A stretch of DNA of 64,000 bases from Allonocardiopsis opalescens (GTDB lineage: Bacteria > Actinomycetota > Actinomycetes > Streptosporangiales > Streptosporangiaceae): assembly GCF_003002095.1 (NCBI RefSeq), contig NZ_PVZC01000001.1:744001-808000 (forward strand). The letters are read 5' to 3'. The first letter of the stretch is position 1, and every line of letters begins with the position of its first letter. Position numbers and translations under genes: made by a program. The notes below the pieces were generated by a model that saw only the letters and a list, made by a program, of their open reading frames with translations, was not told the DNA's origin and ran no database searches. Below, piece by piece: positions 1 through 9,229 of the stretch.

Positions 1-52
1 CACCCGGTTCCGCCGGTGCCCCCGCCCGGGGGCGGAGGGGCGGAAGATCGAT

Positions 53-81
53 TTGACGATTAGATAATGAGCAGTCATTAT
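53..81 (+). promoter_or_regulatory. Putative promoter with overlapping palindromic operator
   Basis: TTGACG at 53-58 resembles a -35 hexamer and CATTAT at 76-81 a weak -10 with 17-bp spacing. A perfect 7-bp inverted repeat, ATAATGA-GCAG-TCATTAT (64-81), overlaps the core promoter in an AT-rich island within very GC-rich DNA. A dyad of this kind is typical of TetR/MarR-type operators. The regulator gene is not in the window and may lie just upstream. It would control the SDR gene starting at 122. Confidence 0.5.
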
Positions 82-121
82 TTATTCAGGCGAGGGAGAT
101 CACACCGACGGGGGAGAACCG

Positions 122-1024
122 ATGAAGGAGCAGCCGCTGTACGGCCGGGTCGCGCTGGTGGCCGGGGCCACCCGGGGAGCCGGGCGCGGGATCGCGGTCG
201 AGTTGGGCGCGGCCGGCGCCACCGTCTACTGCACCGGCCGCACCACCCGGTCGCGGCGCTCGGAGATGAACCGTCCCGAGACCATCGAGGAGACGGCCGA
301 ACTGGTGGGCGAGGCGGGTGGGCGGGGCGTCGCGGTGGCCGTCGACCACCTCGAGCCCGGGGCCGTCGGCGCCCTGGTCGAGCGGATCGACCGCGAGCAC
401 GGACGGCTCGACGTGCTCGTCAACGACGTCTGGGGCGGCGATCCGCTGACGGCATGGGGCGTGCCGCTGTGGGAGCACTCCCTGGCGGACGGCCTGCGGC
501 TGCTGCGGCTGGCCGTCGACAGCCACATCATCACCAGCGCCCATGCGCTGCCGCTGCTGGTCCGCCGCCCTGGCGGTCTGGTGATCGAGGTCACCGACGG
601 CACCGACACCGGCGGGTACCGGGGCTCCTTCTACTACGACCTCGCCAAGAGTTCGGTGATCCGGATGGCCGCGGCGCAGGCGGCCGAGCTGCGTCCGCAC
701 GGCGGTTCGGCCGTGGCGCTCACACCCGGCTTCCTGCGCTCCGAGGCGATGCTCGACCACTTCGGCGTCACCGCCGACACCTGGCGGAAGGCCGCGGACC
801 CGCACTTTCGCGCCTCGGAGACCCCTGCCTTCGTCGGCCGGGCCGCGGCCGCGCTGGCCGCCGACCCCGACCGGGCGCGCTGGTCGGGGCAGGCGCTGTC
901 CTCGTGGGGGCTGGCCCGCGAGTACGGCTTCACCGACTCCGACGGCACCCGTCCCGACTGGGGCCGCTACTTCGAGGAGGTGGTGCTGGGCGGCCGGGAG
1001 GCGGACGACACCGGCTACCGCTGA
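122..1024 (+). CDS. SDR family NAD(P)-dependent oxidoreductase
   Basis: A 300-residue classical short-chain dehydrogenase/reductase. The N-terminal Rossmann motif GATRGAGRGIA binds NAD(P). A substrate-proximal VNDVWGGD segment replaces the usual NNAG, and the catalytic YxxxK appears as YDLAK after SFYY. It probably reduces or oxidises a small carbonyl or alcohol in the cytosol; the substrate cannot be inferred. The ATG at 122 follows a GGGGGAGAACC Shine-Dalgarno region. It appears to be a single-gene unit behind an operator-like palindrome at 64-81, so a linked TetR-type repressor may lie beyond the left edge. At about 300 residues it is slightly longer than the 250-residue core, with a C-terminal extension. 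Confidence 0.88.
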   Translation: MKEQPLYGRVALVAGATRGAGRGIAVELGAAGATVYCTGRTTRSRRSEMNRPETIEETAELVGEAGGRGVAVAVDHLEPGAVGALVERIDREHGRLDVLVNDVWGGDPLTAWGVPLWEHSLADGLRLLRLAVDSHIITSAHALPLLVRRPGGLVIEVTDGTDTGGYRGSFYYDLAKSSVIRMAAAQAAELRPHGGSAVALTPGFLRSEAMLDHFGVTADTWRKAADPHFRASETPAFVGRAAAALAADPDRARWSGQALSSWGLAREYGFTDSDGTRPDWGRYFEEVVLGGREADDTGYR

Positions 1025-1200
1025 TCCAGGTCCGGGAGCGGGTGCCGGCCCGCGCCACCGGTGGGGCGGGCGGCCGGGAGTCGGGCGTATCCTGACGAGT
1101 CCCCGCTGCCGCGAGTCGGTACGGTGCCGCCGTCGGGCGTGTGCCATCTCGCCGTTCCGACCCGGCCAGGCCACCCCGACGATCTGGTGGAATGCCATAA

Positions 1201-4200
1201 GTGAGCAGGCCCGCCTACCGACTCGTGCGCCGCGCCGCACCACCCCCGGCGCCGCCGCGGCTGGACGAACAGCAGCGGCGGGTGGTCGCGCACCCCGGCG
1301 GGCCGCTGCTGCTGCTGGCCGGACCGGGCACGGGAAAGACCACCACGATCGTGGAGGCGGTGGTCGACCGGATCGAGCGGCGCGGCCTGCCGCCCGAGCG
1401 GGTGCTGGTGCTCACCTTCAGCCGCAAGGCCGCGCACGAGCTGCGTGAGCGGATCACCGCGCGGCTGCGCCGCACCACCCGGCAGCCGCTCGCGCTGACC
1501 TTCCACTCCTACGCCTACGCGCTGGTCCGGCGCGAACTCCTCGCCCTGGACGACGCGCCGCCGCGCCTGCTGTCCGGCCCCGAGCAGCTGATGGAGATCC
1601 GCGAACTGCTGCGGGGCGAGGTCCAGGACGGTGCGGCGGACTGGCCGCCGGCACTGCGTCCGGCCATGGAGACGCGCGGTTTCGCGGAGGAGCTGCGCGA
1701 CTTCGGGGCCCGTGCCACCGAGCGCGGCCTGGGGCCCGAGGACGTGTCGGCCCTCGGCGCGCGGCTGGGCCGCCCCGACTGGGTGGCGGTCGGCCGCTTC
1801 CTGCGGCGGGCCGGCGACCGCTTCGACATCGCGCCGGTGCCCGCCTTCGACTACGCCGAACTCGTGCGGGTCGCGGTCAATCTGCTGGCCGATCCGCAGG
1901 TCCGGCTGCGGGTGCGGGCCGAGCACGACGCCGTGTTCGTCGACGAGTACCAGGACACCGACCCGGCCCAGGAAGAGCTGCTGCGGGCCCTGGCCGGAGA
2001 CGGCGGCGACCTGGTCGCGGTCGGCGACCCCGACCAGTCGATCTACGGCTTCCGCGGCGCCGACGTGCGGGGCATCCTGGAGTTCCCCGACCGCTTCCGC
2101 ACCGCCGACGGGAACCCCGCCCCGGTGGTCGCGCTGCGCACCTGCCGCCGCTTCGGGCCGCAACTGCTGGCCGCGTCGCGCTCGGTGGCGCAGCGGCTGC
2201 CCGCGGCGCCGAGCCCCGACGGCAGCCGGGTGAACCAGCACCGCGAGCTCGACGCGCCGCCCGGGGCCGATCCGGGAAGCGCGCGGGTGCTGCGTGCCGA
2301 GAGCGCCACCCAGGAGGCGGCGCTGATCGCCGACACGCTGCGGCGGGCCCACCTCGTGGACGGGCGCCCGTGGTCGCGGATGGCGGTGGTGGTGCGCTCG
2401 GCCGTGCGGCAGGTGCCGGTGCTGCGCCGGGCGCTGCTCGCGGCCGGCGTGCCGGTGACGGTCTCCGGCGACGAGCTGCCGCTGGGCGCCGAGCCCGTGG
2501 TCAGGCCGCTGCTGAACCTGATGCGGTACGGCCTGCGTCCCGGGCTGCTGGACGGTGCGCGCGCCGAGGAACTGCTGACCAGCCCGCTCGGCGGCGCCGA
2601 CGCGGTGGGGCTGCGCCGGCTCGGCCGTGCGCTGCGCGAGCTGGACCGGGCCGAGGGCGGACGCCGTCCCACCTCGGCGCTGCTGGTGGCGGCGCTGCGC
2701 CGCCCGGAGGAGCTGACCCTGGTGGCCGACCGGGTCGGCGCGCCCGCCCGCAGGGTCGGCGGCCTGCTCGCCCTGGTCGGCGAGCGCGCCGCCCAGGGGC
2801 GCAGTGCCGAAGAGGTGCTCTGGGAGCTGTGGAGCGCCTCGGGGCTGGCCGATGAGCTGCTGGCGCGCAGCCAGTCCGGCGGGGCGCGCGGCGCGGCGGC
2901 CGACCGCGACCTCGACGCGGTGGTGGCGCTGTTCGAGACGGCCGCCCGCTACGTCGACCGGCTGCCGCCGGGGAGCCCTGAGGGCTTCCTAGACGATATC
3001 GAGGCCCAGGAGATCCCGGCCGACACGCTCGCCGAGCAGGCGCCGGCCGGGGACGCGGTGCGGCTGCTCACTGCGCACCGCTCCAAGGGCCTGGAGTGGG
3101 ACCTGGTGATCGTGGCCGGCGTCCAGGAGGGCGTCTGGCCCGACCTGCGGCTGCGGGGCTCGCTGCTCGGGGTGGAGCGGCTGGTCGACGCGGCGGCGGG
3201 CCGGTTCGACGGCACCGGCGCGGCGCTCGTCTCGCGGCTGCTCGATGAGGAGCGGCGGCTGTTCTACGTGGCGGTCACCCGGGCCAGGCACGAACTGGTG
3301 GTGACCGCCGTCGGCGGAGAGGACACCGAGGAGCGGCCCTCGCGCTTCCTGACCGAGCTGGGCCTGGGCGAACCGGAGCCGGTCTCCACGGGACGGCGCT
3401 GGCTGGCGCTGCCCGCCCTGGTGGGGGATCTGCGGTCGGTGGTCGCCGATACCGGGCGGGACCTCGCGCTGCGCCGGGCCGCCGCGGCGCACCTGGCCCG
3501 CCTGGCGCGGGCGGGGGTCCGCGGGGCGGATCCCGGCGAGTGGTACGCGCTGACCCCGCTGTCGGACCCGAGCCCGGTGGTGGCACCGGACGAGTCCATC
3601 ACCGTGTCGCCCTCGCAGGTCGAGCAGTTCACCAGCTGCGGGCTGCGCTGGCTGCTGGAGGCGGCCGTCGGGGCGCGGGCCGCCGAGAGCGTGCAGCACC
3701 TCGGCTCGGTGGTGCACGCCCTGGCAGTGCTGGCCGCCGAGGGCGCCGACGAGGCGGCGCTCGGCCGCCGCCTGGACGAGATCTGGTCGCAGCTGGACTT
3801 CGGCAGCCGCTGGTACAACGCGCGCCAGCGCGACCGCGCCGAGACGATGGTCCGCCGGTTCCTGGACTGGCACCGCGAGAACCCGCGCAAGCTGACCGCC
3901 GTGGAGGAGCCCTTCGACATCCGGGTCGGCCGGATCCGGATCACCGGCCGGGTGGACCGGCTGGAGACCGACGACTCCGGACGGGGCATCGTGGTGGACA
4001 TCAAGACCGGTTCGGCGCGGCCCGGCGAGGCCGAGCTGAGCCGCCATCCGCAGCTGGGCGCCTACCAGCTGGCCACCATGCTCGCCGCGTTCGAGCGCCA
4101 CGGCCTGACGGAGGCGGGCGGCGCCGAGCTGGTCCAGGTCGGCGACGCCGGCTTCCGGGCCCGGGCCCGGGTGCAGCGCCAGCCGGCCGTGACCGACGAC

Positions 4201-4401
4201 GCCGAGCCGCACTGGCCGCTGCGCCTGGTGGAGACGGTGGCCGACGGCATGTCCGGCTCCGTCTTCGAGGCCCGCCGCGGCGACGGCTGCCGCACCTGCC
4301 CGGTGCGCTCGTGCTGCCCGGCGCACGACGAGGGCGCGCACGTCGGGGAGGCGCCGCCGGAGGGCGAGGGCCAGGGCGGCCCGGCGGGGCGGACGCCGTG
4401 A
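1201..4401 (+). CDS. adnA: AdnA subunit of AdnAB helicase-nuclease (UvrD/Rep-type)
   Basis: A 1066-residue SF1A helicase fused to a RecB-like nuclease. Walker A GPGTGKTT is at residues 41-48 and the motif II region VFVDEYQDTDP near 244-254. A C-terminal PD-(D/E)XK nuclease domain carries the core VDIKTG near residue 931. One Cys near residue 812 (TSCGLRW) plus the C-terminal cluster CRTCPVRSCC (about 1030-1039) fit an Fe-S staple as in AddB-type nucleases. By family knowledge AdnA pairs with AdnB to resect double-strand breaks in actinobacteria lacking RecBCD. GTG 1201 is the first possible start, because an in-frame TAA lies immediately before it. The gene overlaps adnB by GTGA, indicating translational coupling and stoichiometric subunits. 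Confidence 0.88.
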   Translation: MSRPAYRLVRRAAPPPAPPRLDEQQRRVVAHPGGPLLLLAGPGTGKTTTIVEAVVDRIERRGLPPERVLVLTFSRKAAHELRERITARLRRTTRQPLALTFHSYAYALVRRELLALDDAPPRLLSGPEQLMEIRELLRGEVQDGAADWPPALRPAMETRGFAEELRDFGARATERGLGPEDVSALGARLGRPDWVAVGRFLRRAGDRFDIAPVPAFDYAELVRVAVNLLADPQVRLRVRAEHDAVFVDEYQDTDPAQEELLRALAGDGGDLVAVGDPDQSIYGFRGADVRGILEFPDRFRTADGNPAPVVALRTCRRFGPQLLAASRSVAQRLPAAPSPDGSRVNQHRELDAPPGADPGSARVLRAESATQEAALIADTLRRAHLVDGRPWSRMAVVVRSAVRQVPVLRRALLAAGVPVTVSGDELPLGAEPVVRPLLNLMRYGLRPGLLDGARAEELLTSPLGGADAVGLRRLGRALRELDRAEGGRRPTSALLVAALRRPEELTLVADRVGAPARRVGGLLALVGERAAQGRSAEEVLWELWSASGLADELLARSQSGGARGAAADRDLDAVVALFETAARYVDRLPPGSPEGFLDDIEAQEIPADTLAEQAPAGDAVRLLTAHRSKGLEWDLVIVAGVQEGVWPDLRLRGSLLGVERLVDAAAGRFDGTGAALVSRLLDEERRLFYVAVTRARHELVVTAVGGEDTEERPSRFLTELGLGEPEPVSTGRRWLALPALVGDLRSVVADTGRDLALRRAAAAHLARLARAGVRGADPGEWYALTPLSDPSPVVAPDESITVSPSQVEQFTSCGLRWLLEAAVGARAAESVQHLGSVVHALAVLAAEGADEAALGRRLDEIWSQLDFGSRWYNARQRDRAETMVRRFLDWHRENPRKLTAVEEPFDIRVGRIRITGRVDRLETDDSGRGIVVDIKTGSARPGEAELSRHPQLGAYQLATMLAAFERHGLTEAGGAELVQVGDAGFRARARVQRQPAVTDDAEPHWPLRLVETVADGMSGSVFEARRGDGCRTCPVRSCCPAHDEGAHVGEAPPEGEGQGGPAGRTP

Positions 4402-7400
4402 CCGGTGCCGAACCGGTGCGGTTCGGGCCGGTCCAGCTGGCGCGCCTGCTCGGACTGCCGGAGCCGACCGCGGAGCAGGCGGCGGTGATCGGCGCGCCGC
4501 TGCGGCCCGGCGTGGTCGTGGCCGGCGCCGGTTCGGGCAAGAGCGAGACCATGGCCGCCCGGGTGGTGTGGCTGGTGGCCAATGGCCTGGTCCGGCCCGA
4601 GCAGGTCCTCGGGCTCACCTTCACCCGCAAGGCGGCGGCCGAGCTGGCGCACCGGGTGCGCACCCGCCTCGACCAGCTCAAGGCCGCGAAGGTGCTGCCG
4701 CCGACGCCGTCGGGGGAGGAGGGTTCGCCCGACGTGCTCGACGGGGAGCCCACCGTGTCGACCTACCACGCCTACGCGGGCCGCCTGGTCGCCGACCACG
4801 CGCTGCGGGAGGCGGTGGAGCCCAGTGCGCGGCTGATCACCCCCGCCGTGGAGTGGCAGCTGGCCAGCCGGGTGGTGGCCGACTACGACGGCCCGATGGA
4901 CGCGGTCCCGTGGGCCCCCGCCACGGTCACCTCGGGGGTGCTCGAACTCGGCGGCGAGCTGGCCGAGCACCTGCGCGACGGGGGCGAGGTGCGCGAACTC
5001 GGCGACCGGCTGCGCGCCGAGGCCGACGCGCTGCCCGGACGCGTCCCGGCGGCCACCGCGGCGCTGCTGCGCGCGCAGCGGGCCCGCGAGCAGCTGCTGC
5101 CGATGATCGAGCGCTACGCCAAGGCGAAGGCGGCGCGCGAGGTGATGGACCACGGCGACCGGGTCGCGCTGGCCGCGCGGATCGCCCGCGGCCACGCCGA
5201 GGTGGGCAGGATCGAGCGGGAGCGCTTCCAGGTGGTGCTGCTCGACGAGTACCAGGACACCAGCCATGCCCAGCTCGTGCTGCTGCGCGCCCTGTTCGGC
5301 GGCGGGCACCCGGTCACCGCCGTCGGCGACCCCTGCCAGTCCATCTACGGCTGGCGCGGCGCCAGCGCGGGGAACCTGCTGCGCTTTCCCGGCGACTTCC
5401 CCGCCGCGGACGGCGAGCCCGCGCCCGTCGGGCAGCTGGCCACCAGTTTCCGCAACGGCGAGCGGGTACTGGACGTGGCCAAGGTGCTCGCCGAGGACCT
5501 GCGCGCCGAGGCGGCCGCGGTGCCGGTGCTGCATCCGGGCGGGGCCCGCCGCGGCCGGGGCGCGGTGGCCTGCGCGCTGTTCGCGACGGCCGACGACGAG
5601 GCGGAGTGGATCGCGGCGCAGATCGCCGCGGCCCTGGACCTGCCCGGCGGCATCGCGCCCGACGGGCGGCCCTGGACCGACGAGCGCGACGAGGGGCGCC
5701 GGGTGCGGCCGGCGGACGTGGCGGTGCTGTGCCGCAAGCGGGGCCAGTTCGCGCCGATCCGCGCCGCGCTGCGGCGGCGCGGCATCCCGGTCGAGGTCGT
5801 CGGCCTGGGCGGGCTGCTGACCGTCCCGGAGGTCTCCGACATCGTGGCCACACTGCGGATGCTGCACGACGCGGGGGCCGGCGACGCGCTGGCGCGGCTG
5901 CTGACCGGCCCGCGCTGGCGGCTCGGGCCGCGCGACCTCGTGGCGCTGGGCAACCGGGCCAGGGAGCTGGCCCGCCAGGCCCGTCGCGACCTCGACGGAG
6001 CCCGGCTGCCCGAGCCGGTCGACGAGCCCGACCCGCTGCGCCAGGCCGTGGCCGATATGACGGCCGAGGTCGGCAGCCTGATCGACGCGCTCGACGACCC
6101 CGGCGACGCGGAGGGCTACTCGGAGGCGGGGTACGACCGGCTGCTGCGGCTGGGGGCCGAGCTGCGGATGCTGCGCCGCCAGGCGGCCCAGCCGCTGCCG
6201 GACCTGATCAACGAGGTGGAGCGGGTGCTCGGCCTCGACATCGAGGTGGCCGCCCGTCCGGGCCGGGAGCCGGTGAGCGCGCGGGCCGACCTGGACGCGC
6301 TGGTCGACGCGGCCAGCCGCTTCGCCGGCAGCACCGAGGACCCCACGCTCGGCGCCTTCCTGGCGTACCTGGCCGCGGCGCAGGACCAGGAGTTCGGCCT
6401 GGAGGCGGGCCGCGTCGGGGAGTCCGACAGCGTCAAGCTGATGACCGTGCACGCCGCCAAAGGGCTGCAGTGGCCGCTGGTGGTGGTGCCCGGCCTGTCG
6501 TCGGGGCGGCGCGGCACCGTGTTCCCGGCGCGGCCGCGCACTTCGACGCGGTGGAATGACAATCCGCGCAAACTGCCCTTCCCGCTGCGCGGCGACGCGG
6601 GGGACCTCCCGGTGCTGGCCGGTGTGGACGCCGACGCGCTGGCGGAATTCACCGAGGCGTGTGCGCTGCGCGATCAGCGGGAGGAGCGGCGGCTGGCGTA
6701 CGTGGCGGTGACCCGCGCGTCCTTCGGGCTGCTGTGCTCGGGCTACTGGTGGGGCGACGGCGCGGCGCGGCTGGGGCCGTCGGTGTTCTTGGACGAGGTG
6801 CGGGCGGCGTGCCTGGCCGGGGCCGGCCGGGTGGTGCGGTGGGAGGCGCCGCCCGGGGAGGACGCCGAGAACCCCAGACTGGCCGAGCCCAAGCGCGCGC
6901 CGTGGCCGGCCGCACCCGGCGGGGCGGTGCACGCCGGTGTGGTGGAGGGGGCCGACCTGGTGCGTTCGGCGGGCTGGCCGCTGCCGCACGTCGGGGCGGC
7001 GGGCGGTGCGGACGGCGGCGAGGTGCGCGCCGCCACCGCCGGCGAGCTGTGGCTGGACCGGATCGGCCGCGCCACGCTGCCGCCCGGGATGCGCCGCCGC
7101 CTGGACGGCTGGGAGCGCGATGTGGAGCTGCTGCTCGCGCACCGCGAGGCGCAGCGCGACCGCGACGGGGTGCAGCTGGTGGAGCTGCCCGGCCACCTGT
7201 CGGTGTCCTCGCTGGTCACACTGGCGCGCGACCCGGAGGAACTGGCCAGGCAGATCCGCCGGCCGATGCCGCGCCCTCCGGCCCCCTACGCCAGGCGCGG
7301 GACGGCCTTCCACCGCTGGCTGGAGACCCGGTTCGGCCAGCAGGAGCTGCTGGAGCCCGACCAGCTGCCGGGGGCGGCCGACGACGGCGCCGCCGACGAC

Positions 7401-7799
7401 GGCGAACTCGCCGAACTGCGGGAGGCCTTCGAGCGCGGGGCCTGGGCGTCGCGGGTGCCGATCGAGGTGGAGGTGCCCTTCGAGACGATGCTCGGCGACC
7501 GGCTGGTGCGCGGCCGGATCGACGCGGTGTTCGCCGAGACGGGCGATGACGGGCAGGCGCGCTTCGACGTCGTCGACTGGAAGACGGGGCCGATGCCGGC
7601 CACCGGAGCGGAGCGGCGCGCCGTCTCGGTGCAGCTGGCCGCCTACCGGCTGGCCTGGGCCGACCTGGCGCGGGTGCCGGTGGAGCGGGTGGGAGCCGCC
7701 TTCCACTATGTGCGCTTCGACACCACGGTCAGGCCGAGCGACCTGCTGGACGGCGCCGCGCTGCGGGCGCTGCTGGAGGAGCTTCCGGCGGCGGAGTGA
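4398..7799 (+). CDS. adnB: AdnB subunit of AdnAB helicase-nuclease
   Basis: A 1133-residue UvrD/Rep helicase plus RecB-like nuclease. Walker A is GAGSGKSE near residue 40, motif II VLLDEYQDTS near 278, motif V MTVHAAKGLQW, and the C-terminal nuclease core VVDWKTG near 1056 is followed by a QLAAY motif. The proposed GTG start at 4398 overlaps the adnA stop codon (GTGA). An earlier in-frame extension would run backwards through adnA and is not credible. In mycobacteria AdnB is the lead motor of the heterodimer. Separate nuclease residues in both subunits suggest that both DNA strands can be cut. The gene ends before a strong convergent hairpin at 7807-7845. Confidence 0.88.
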   Translation: MTGAEPVRFGPVQLARLLGLPEPTAEQAAVIGAPLRPGVVVAGAGSGKSETMAARVVWLVANGLVRPEQVLGLTFTRKAAAELAHRVRTRLDQLKAAKVLPPTPSGEEGSPDVLDGEPTVSTYHAYAGRLVADHALREAVEPSARLITPAVEWQLASRVVADYDGPMDAVPWAPATVTSGVLELGGELAEHLRDGGEVRELGDRLRAEADALPGRVPAATAALLRAQRAREQLLPMIERYAKAKAAREVMDHGDRVALAARIARGHAEVGRIERERFQVVLLDEYQDTSHAQLVLLRALFGGGHPVTAVGDPCQSIYGWRGASAGNLLRFPGDFPAADGEPAPVGQLATSFRNGERVLDVAKVLAEDLRAEAAAVPVLHPGGARRGRGAVACALFATADDEAEWIAAQIAAALDLPGGIAPDGRPWTDERDEGRRVRPADVAVLCRKRGQFAPIRAALRRRGIPVEVVGLGGLLTVPEVSDIVATLRMLHDAGAGDALARLLTGPRWRLGPRDLVALGNRARELARQARRDLDGARLPEPVDEPDPLRQAVADMTAEVGSLIDALDDPGDAEGYSEAGYDRLLRLGAELRMLRRQAAQPLPDLINEVERVLGLDIEVAARPGREPVSARADLDALVDAASRFAGSTEDPTLGAFLAYLAAAQDQEFGLEAGRVGESDSVKLMTVHAAKGLQWPLVVVPGLSSGRRGTVFPARPRTSTRWNDNPRKLPFPLRGDAGDLPVLAGVDADALAEFTEACALRDQREERRLAYVAVTRASFGLLCSGYWWGDGAARLGPSVFLDEVRAACLAGAGRVVRWEAPPGEDAENPRLAEPKRAPWPAAPGGAVHAGVVEGADLVRSAGWPLPHVGAAGGADGGEVRAATAGELWLDRIGRATLPPGMRRRLDGWERDVELLLAHREAQRDRDGVQLVELPGHLSVSSLVTLARDPEELARQIRRPMPRPPAPYARRGTAFHRWLETRFGQQELLEPDQLPGAADDGAADDGELAELREAFERGAWASRVPIEVEVPFETMLGDRLVRGRIDAVFAETGDDGQARFDVVDWKTGPMPATGAERRAVSVQLAAYRLAWADLARVPVERVGAAFHYVRFDTTVRPSDLLDGAALRALLEELPAAE

Positions 7800-7806
7800 C
7801 GGGCGG

Positions 7807-7845
7807 GGCCGGGCCGCCGCGCCGGTGAGGCGCCGCGGCCCGGCC
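7807..7845. terminator. Strong GC hairpin between convergent genes
   Basis: A 17-bp stem with one mismatch and a 5-nt loop (GGTGA) starts 8 bp after the adnB stop. It lies between adnB (+) and the lipoprotein gene (-), so it could terminate transcription in both directions. No long T-tract follows, which is usual in high-GC actinobacteria. Confidence 0.6.
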
Positions 7846-7868
7846 CGTGGGGAGCGGGCGGACGGCCG

Positions 7869-8261
7869 TCAGCCGCCTTCGCCCTCACCGCCTTCGCCGC
7901 CCTCGCCACCGCAGCCCAGGCAGTTGCTGCTGTAGACCTCCTCGCCGGCCACGGTCGCGGTGAACTCGCCGTTGATCTCACCGGTGACGATCTCCGCGTC
8001 GGCGGTGCCGAGGAACTCCACCGGCTCGCCGCTGTCGGTCTCACCCGTGCAGCTGACCTGCACGGTGGTGACGTCGGAGTCGTCGGCGGAGCCGCAGTCG
8101 AGCCCGCCGGAGAGCTGGACTCCGGCCGAGGCCAGCTCCTGCGCGCCGAGTTCGGCCATCAGCGTGGTGACCGCGGTGTCGATCGCCTGCTCCTGCTGGG
8201 CCTCGCTGCATCCGGCCGCGAGGGCCAGGACCACCAGGCCGGGTGCCGCCCACCGTTTCAT
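7869..8261 (-). CDS. Small secreted lipoprotein, function unknown
   Basis: About 130 residues. The N-terminus MKRWAAPGLVVLALAAGC is a lipoprotein signal peptide: positively charged n-region, hydrophobic core, lipobox LAAGC. The mature protein is acidic with four more Cys residues and ends in Gly/Glu-rich GGEGGEG repeats. The middle region (DVTTVQVSCTG...VEFLGTA) resembles DUF4333-like actinobacterial lipoproteins in layout, but that assignment is only a suggestion. A Met five codons upstream (8276) is also possible; the one at 8261 puts the signal peptide at the extreme N-terminus. It is monocistronic, convergent with adnB and divergent from the hydrolase gene. Confidence 0.75.
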   Translation of the reverse strand: MKRWAAPGLVVLALAAGCSEAQQEQAIDTAVTTLMAELGAQELASAGVQLSGGLDCGSADDSDVTTVQVSCTGETDSGEPVEFLGTADAEIVTGEINGEFTATVAGEEVYSSNCLGCGGEGGEGGEGEGG

Positions 8262-8503
8262 CACAAGGTGCTCCAATCCCGAGTTCCGCCATGTACTTCC
8301 CGTTGTCGCTCAACGCGGAGCGTAGCGCCTCCGGTTCCGGTGTGGCCGCTGCCGGAGGTCCCCGACCGCGCGGACGGGCGCCCGTGGGGCCGGGCGCCCG
8401 TGGGGCCGGGGCGGAGCCGGGCGGCCCGTCGGTGTCGGAGCCGGCCGGTAGCGTGCCGCCAGGCCCGGGTAGCCGACCAGGGTCGGAGCTGCGAGGGGGA
8501 GTG

Positions 8504-9229
8504 ATGGCGGTCTTCGCCGTGGTGCACGGTGGTGGCGGCAGTGCCTGGGAATGGCACCTCGTCGCCGCGGACCTGGCCGGTCGCGGCCATGACGTGGTCG
8601 CGGTCGACCTGCCGGTCGAGGATCCCGGGGCCGGGCTGTCGGAATTCGCCGGTACCGTCGCCGACGCGCTCGGCGCCCGTGCGCGGCGCCGGGACCGGGC
8701 GGGGGCGGAGCTGGTCGTCGTCGGGCACTCCCTCGGCGCCTTCACCGCCGCACTGCTGTGCGGCCGGGTCGAGGCCGACCTGCTGGTGCTGGTGGCCGGC
8801 ATGGTCCCGGCGCCGGGGGAGGCGGCGCAGGAGTGGTGGGAGGCCAGCGGGTACCAGGCGTACCTGCGGGAGCACGGTGCGGCGGCGGAGGCCGCGTCCG
8901 GCTCCGAGGCCGAGGTGTTCACCCACGACGTCCCGCCGGGGCTCGCGGCCGAGGCGCTGCGGCGCTCGCGCGACCAGTCGGCGCGGTCGATGGAGGAGCC
9001 GTGGGGGCTGGTCGCCTGGCCGCCGGTGCCGACCCGGGCGCTGCTCTGCCGCGACGACCGCTTCTTCCCGGCGGAGTTCATGCGCCGGCTGGTGCGCGAG
9101 CGGCTGGGCATCGCCGCCGACGAGATGGGCGGCGGCCATATGCCGATGCTGGCGCGGCCCGCCGAGCTCGCCGAGCGGCTGGACGGCTATGCGCGCTCGC
9201 TCGCCGGGCCTGCTAGAGTTCGAACATGA
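8504..9229 (+). CDS. Alpha/beta hydrolase fold protein
   Basis: A 241-residue alpha/beta hydrolase. An HGGGGSAWEW oxyanion-hole region sits near the N-terminus, the nucleophile elbow is GHSLGAF, an acidic residue lies in the LLCRDDRFFP segment, and the catalytic His is in GGGHMPMLARP. This resembles small esterases of the methyl-salicylate-esterase/EstC type. ATG 8504 (or GTG 8501) follows GAGGGGG. The longer in-frame extension back to 8243 covers the divergent lipoprotein promoter and is rejected. The stop overlaps the next gene by ATGA, so the two are probably co-translated. The substrate is unknown. Confidence 0.85.
   Translation: MAVFAVVHGGGGSAWEWHLVAADLAGRGHDVVAVDLPVEDPGAGLSEFAGTVADALGARARRRDRAGAELVVVGHSLGAFTAALLCGRVEADLLVLVAGMVPAPGEAAQEWWEASGYQAYLREHGAAAEAASGSEAEVFTHDVPPGLAAEALRRSRDQSARSMEEPWGLVAWPPVPTRALLCRDDRFFPAEFMRRLVRERLGIAADEMGGGHMPMLARPAELAERLDGYARSLAGPARVRT

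Noticed and set aside
67-1095. Long alternative frame over the SDR gene and other Arg/Pro/Gly-rich frames throughout
   Set aside because: They are antisense or shifted frames of real genes in high-GC DNA, with arginine/glycine-rich low-complexity products and no motifs.
8243-8503. Extension of the alpha/beta hydrolase upstream to 8243
   Set aside because: It would overlap the divergent lipoprotein start; the ATG at 8504 has a strong RBS and starts the hydrolase fold.
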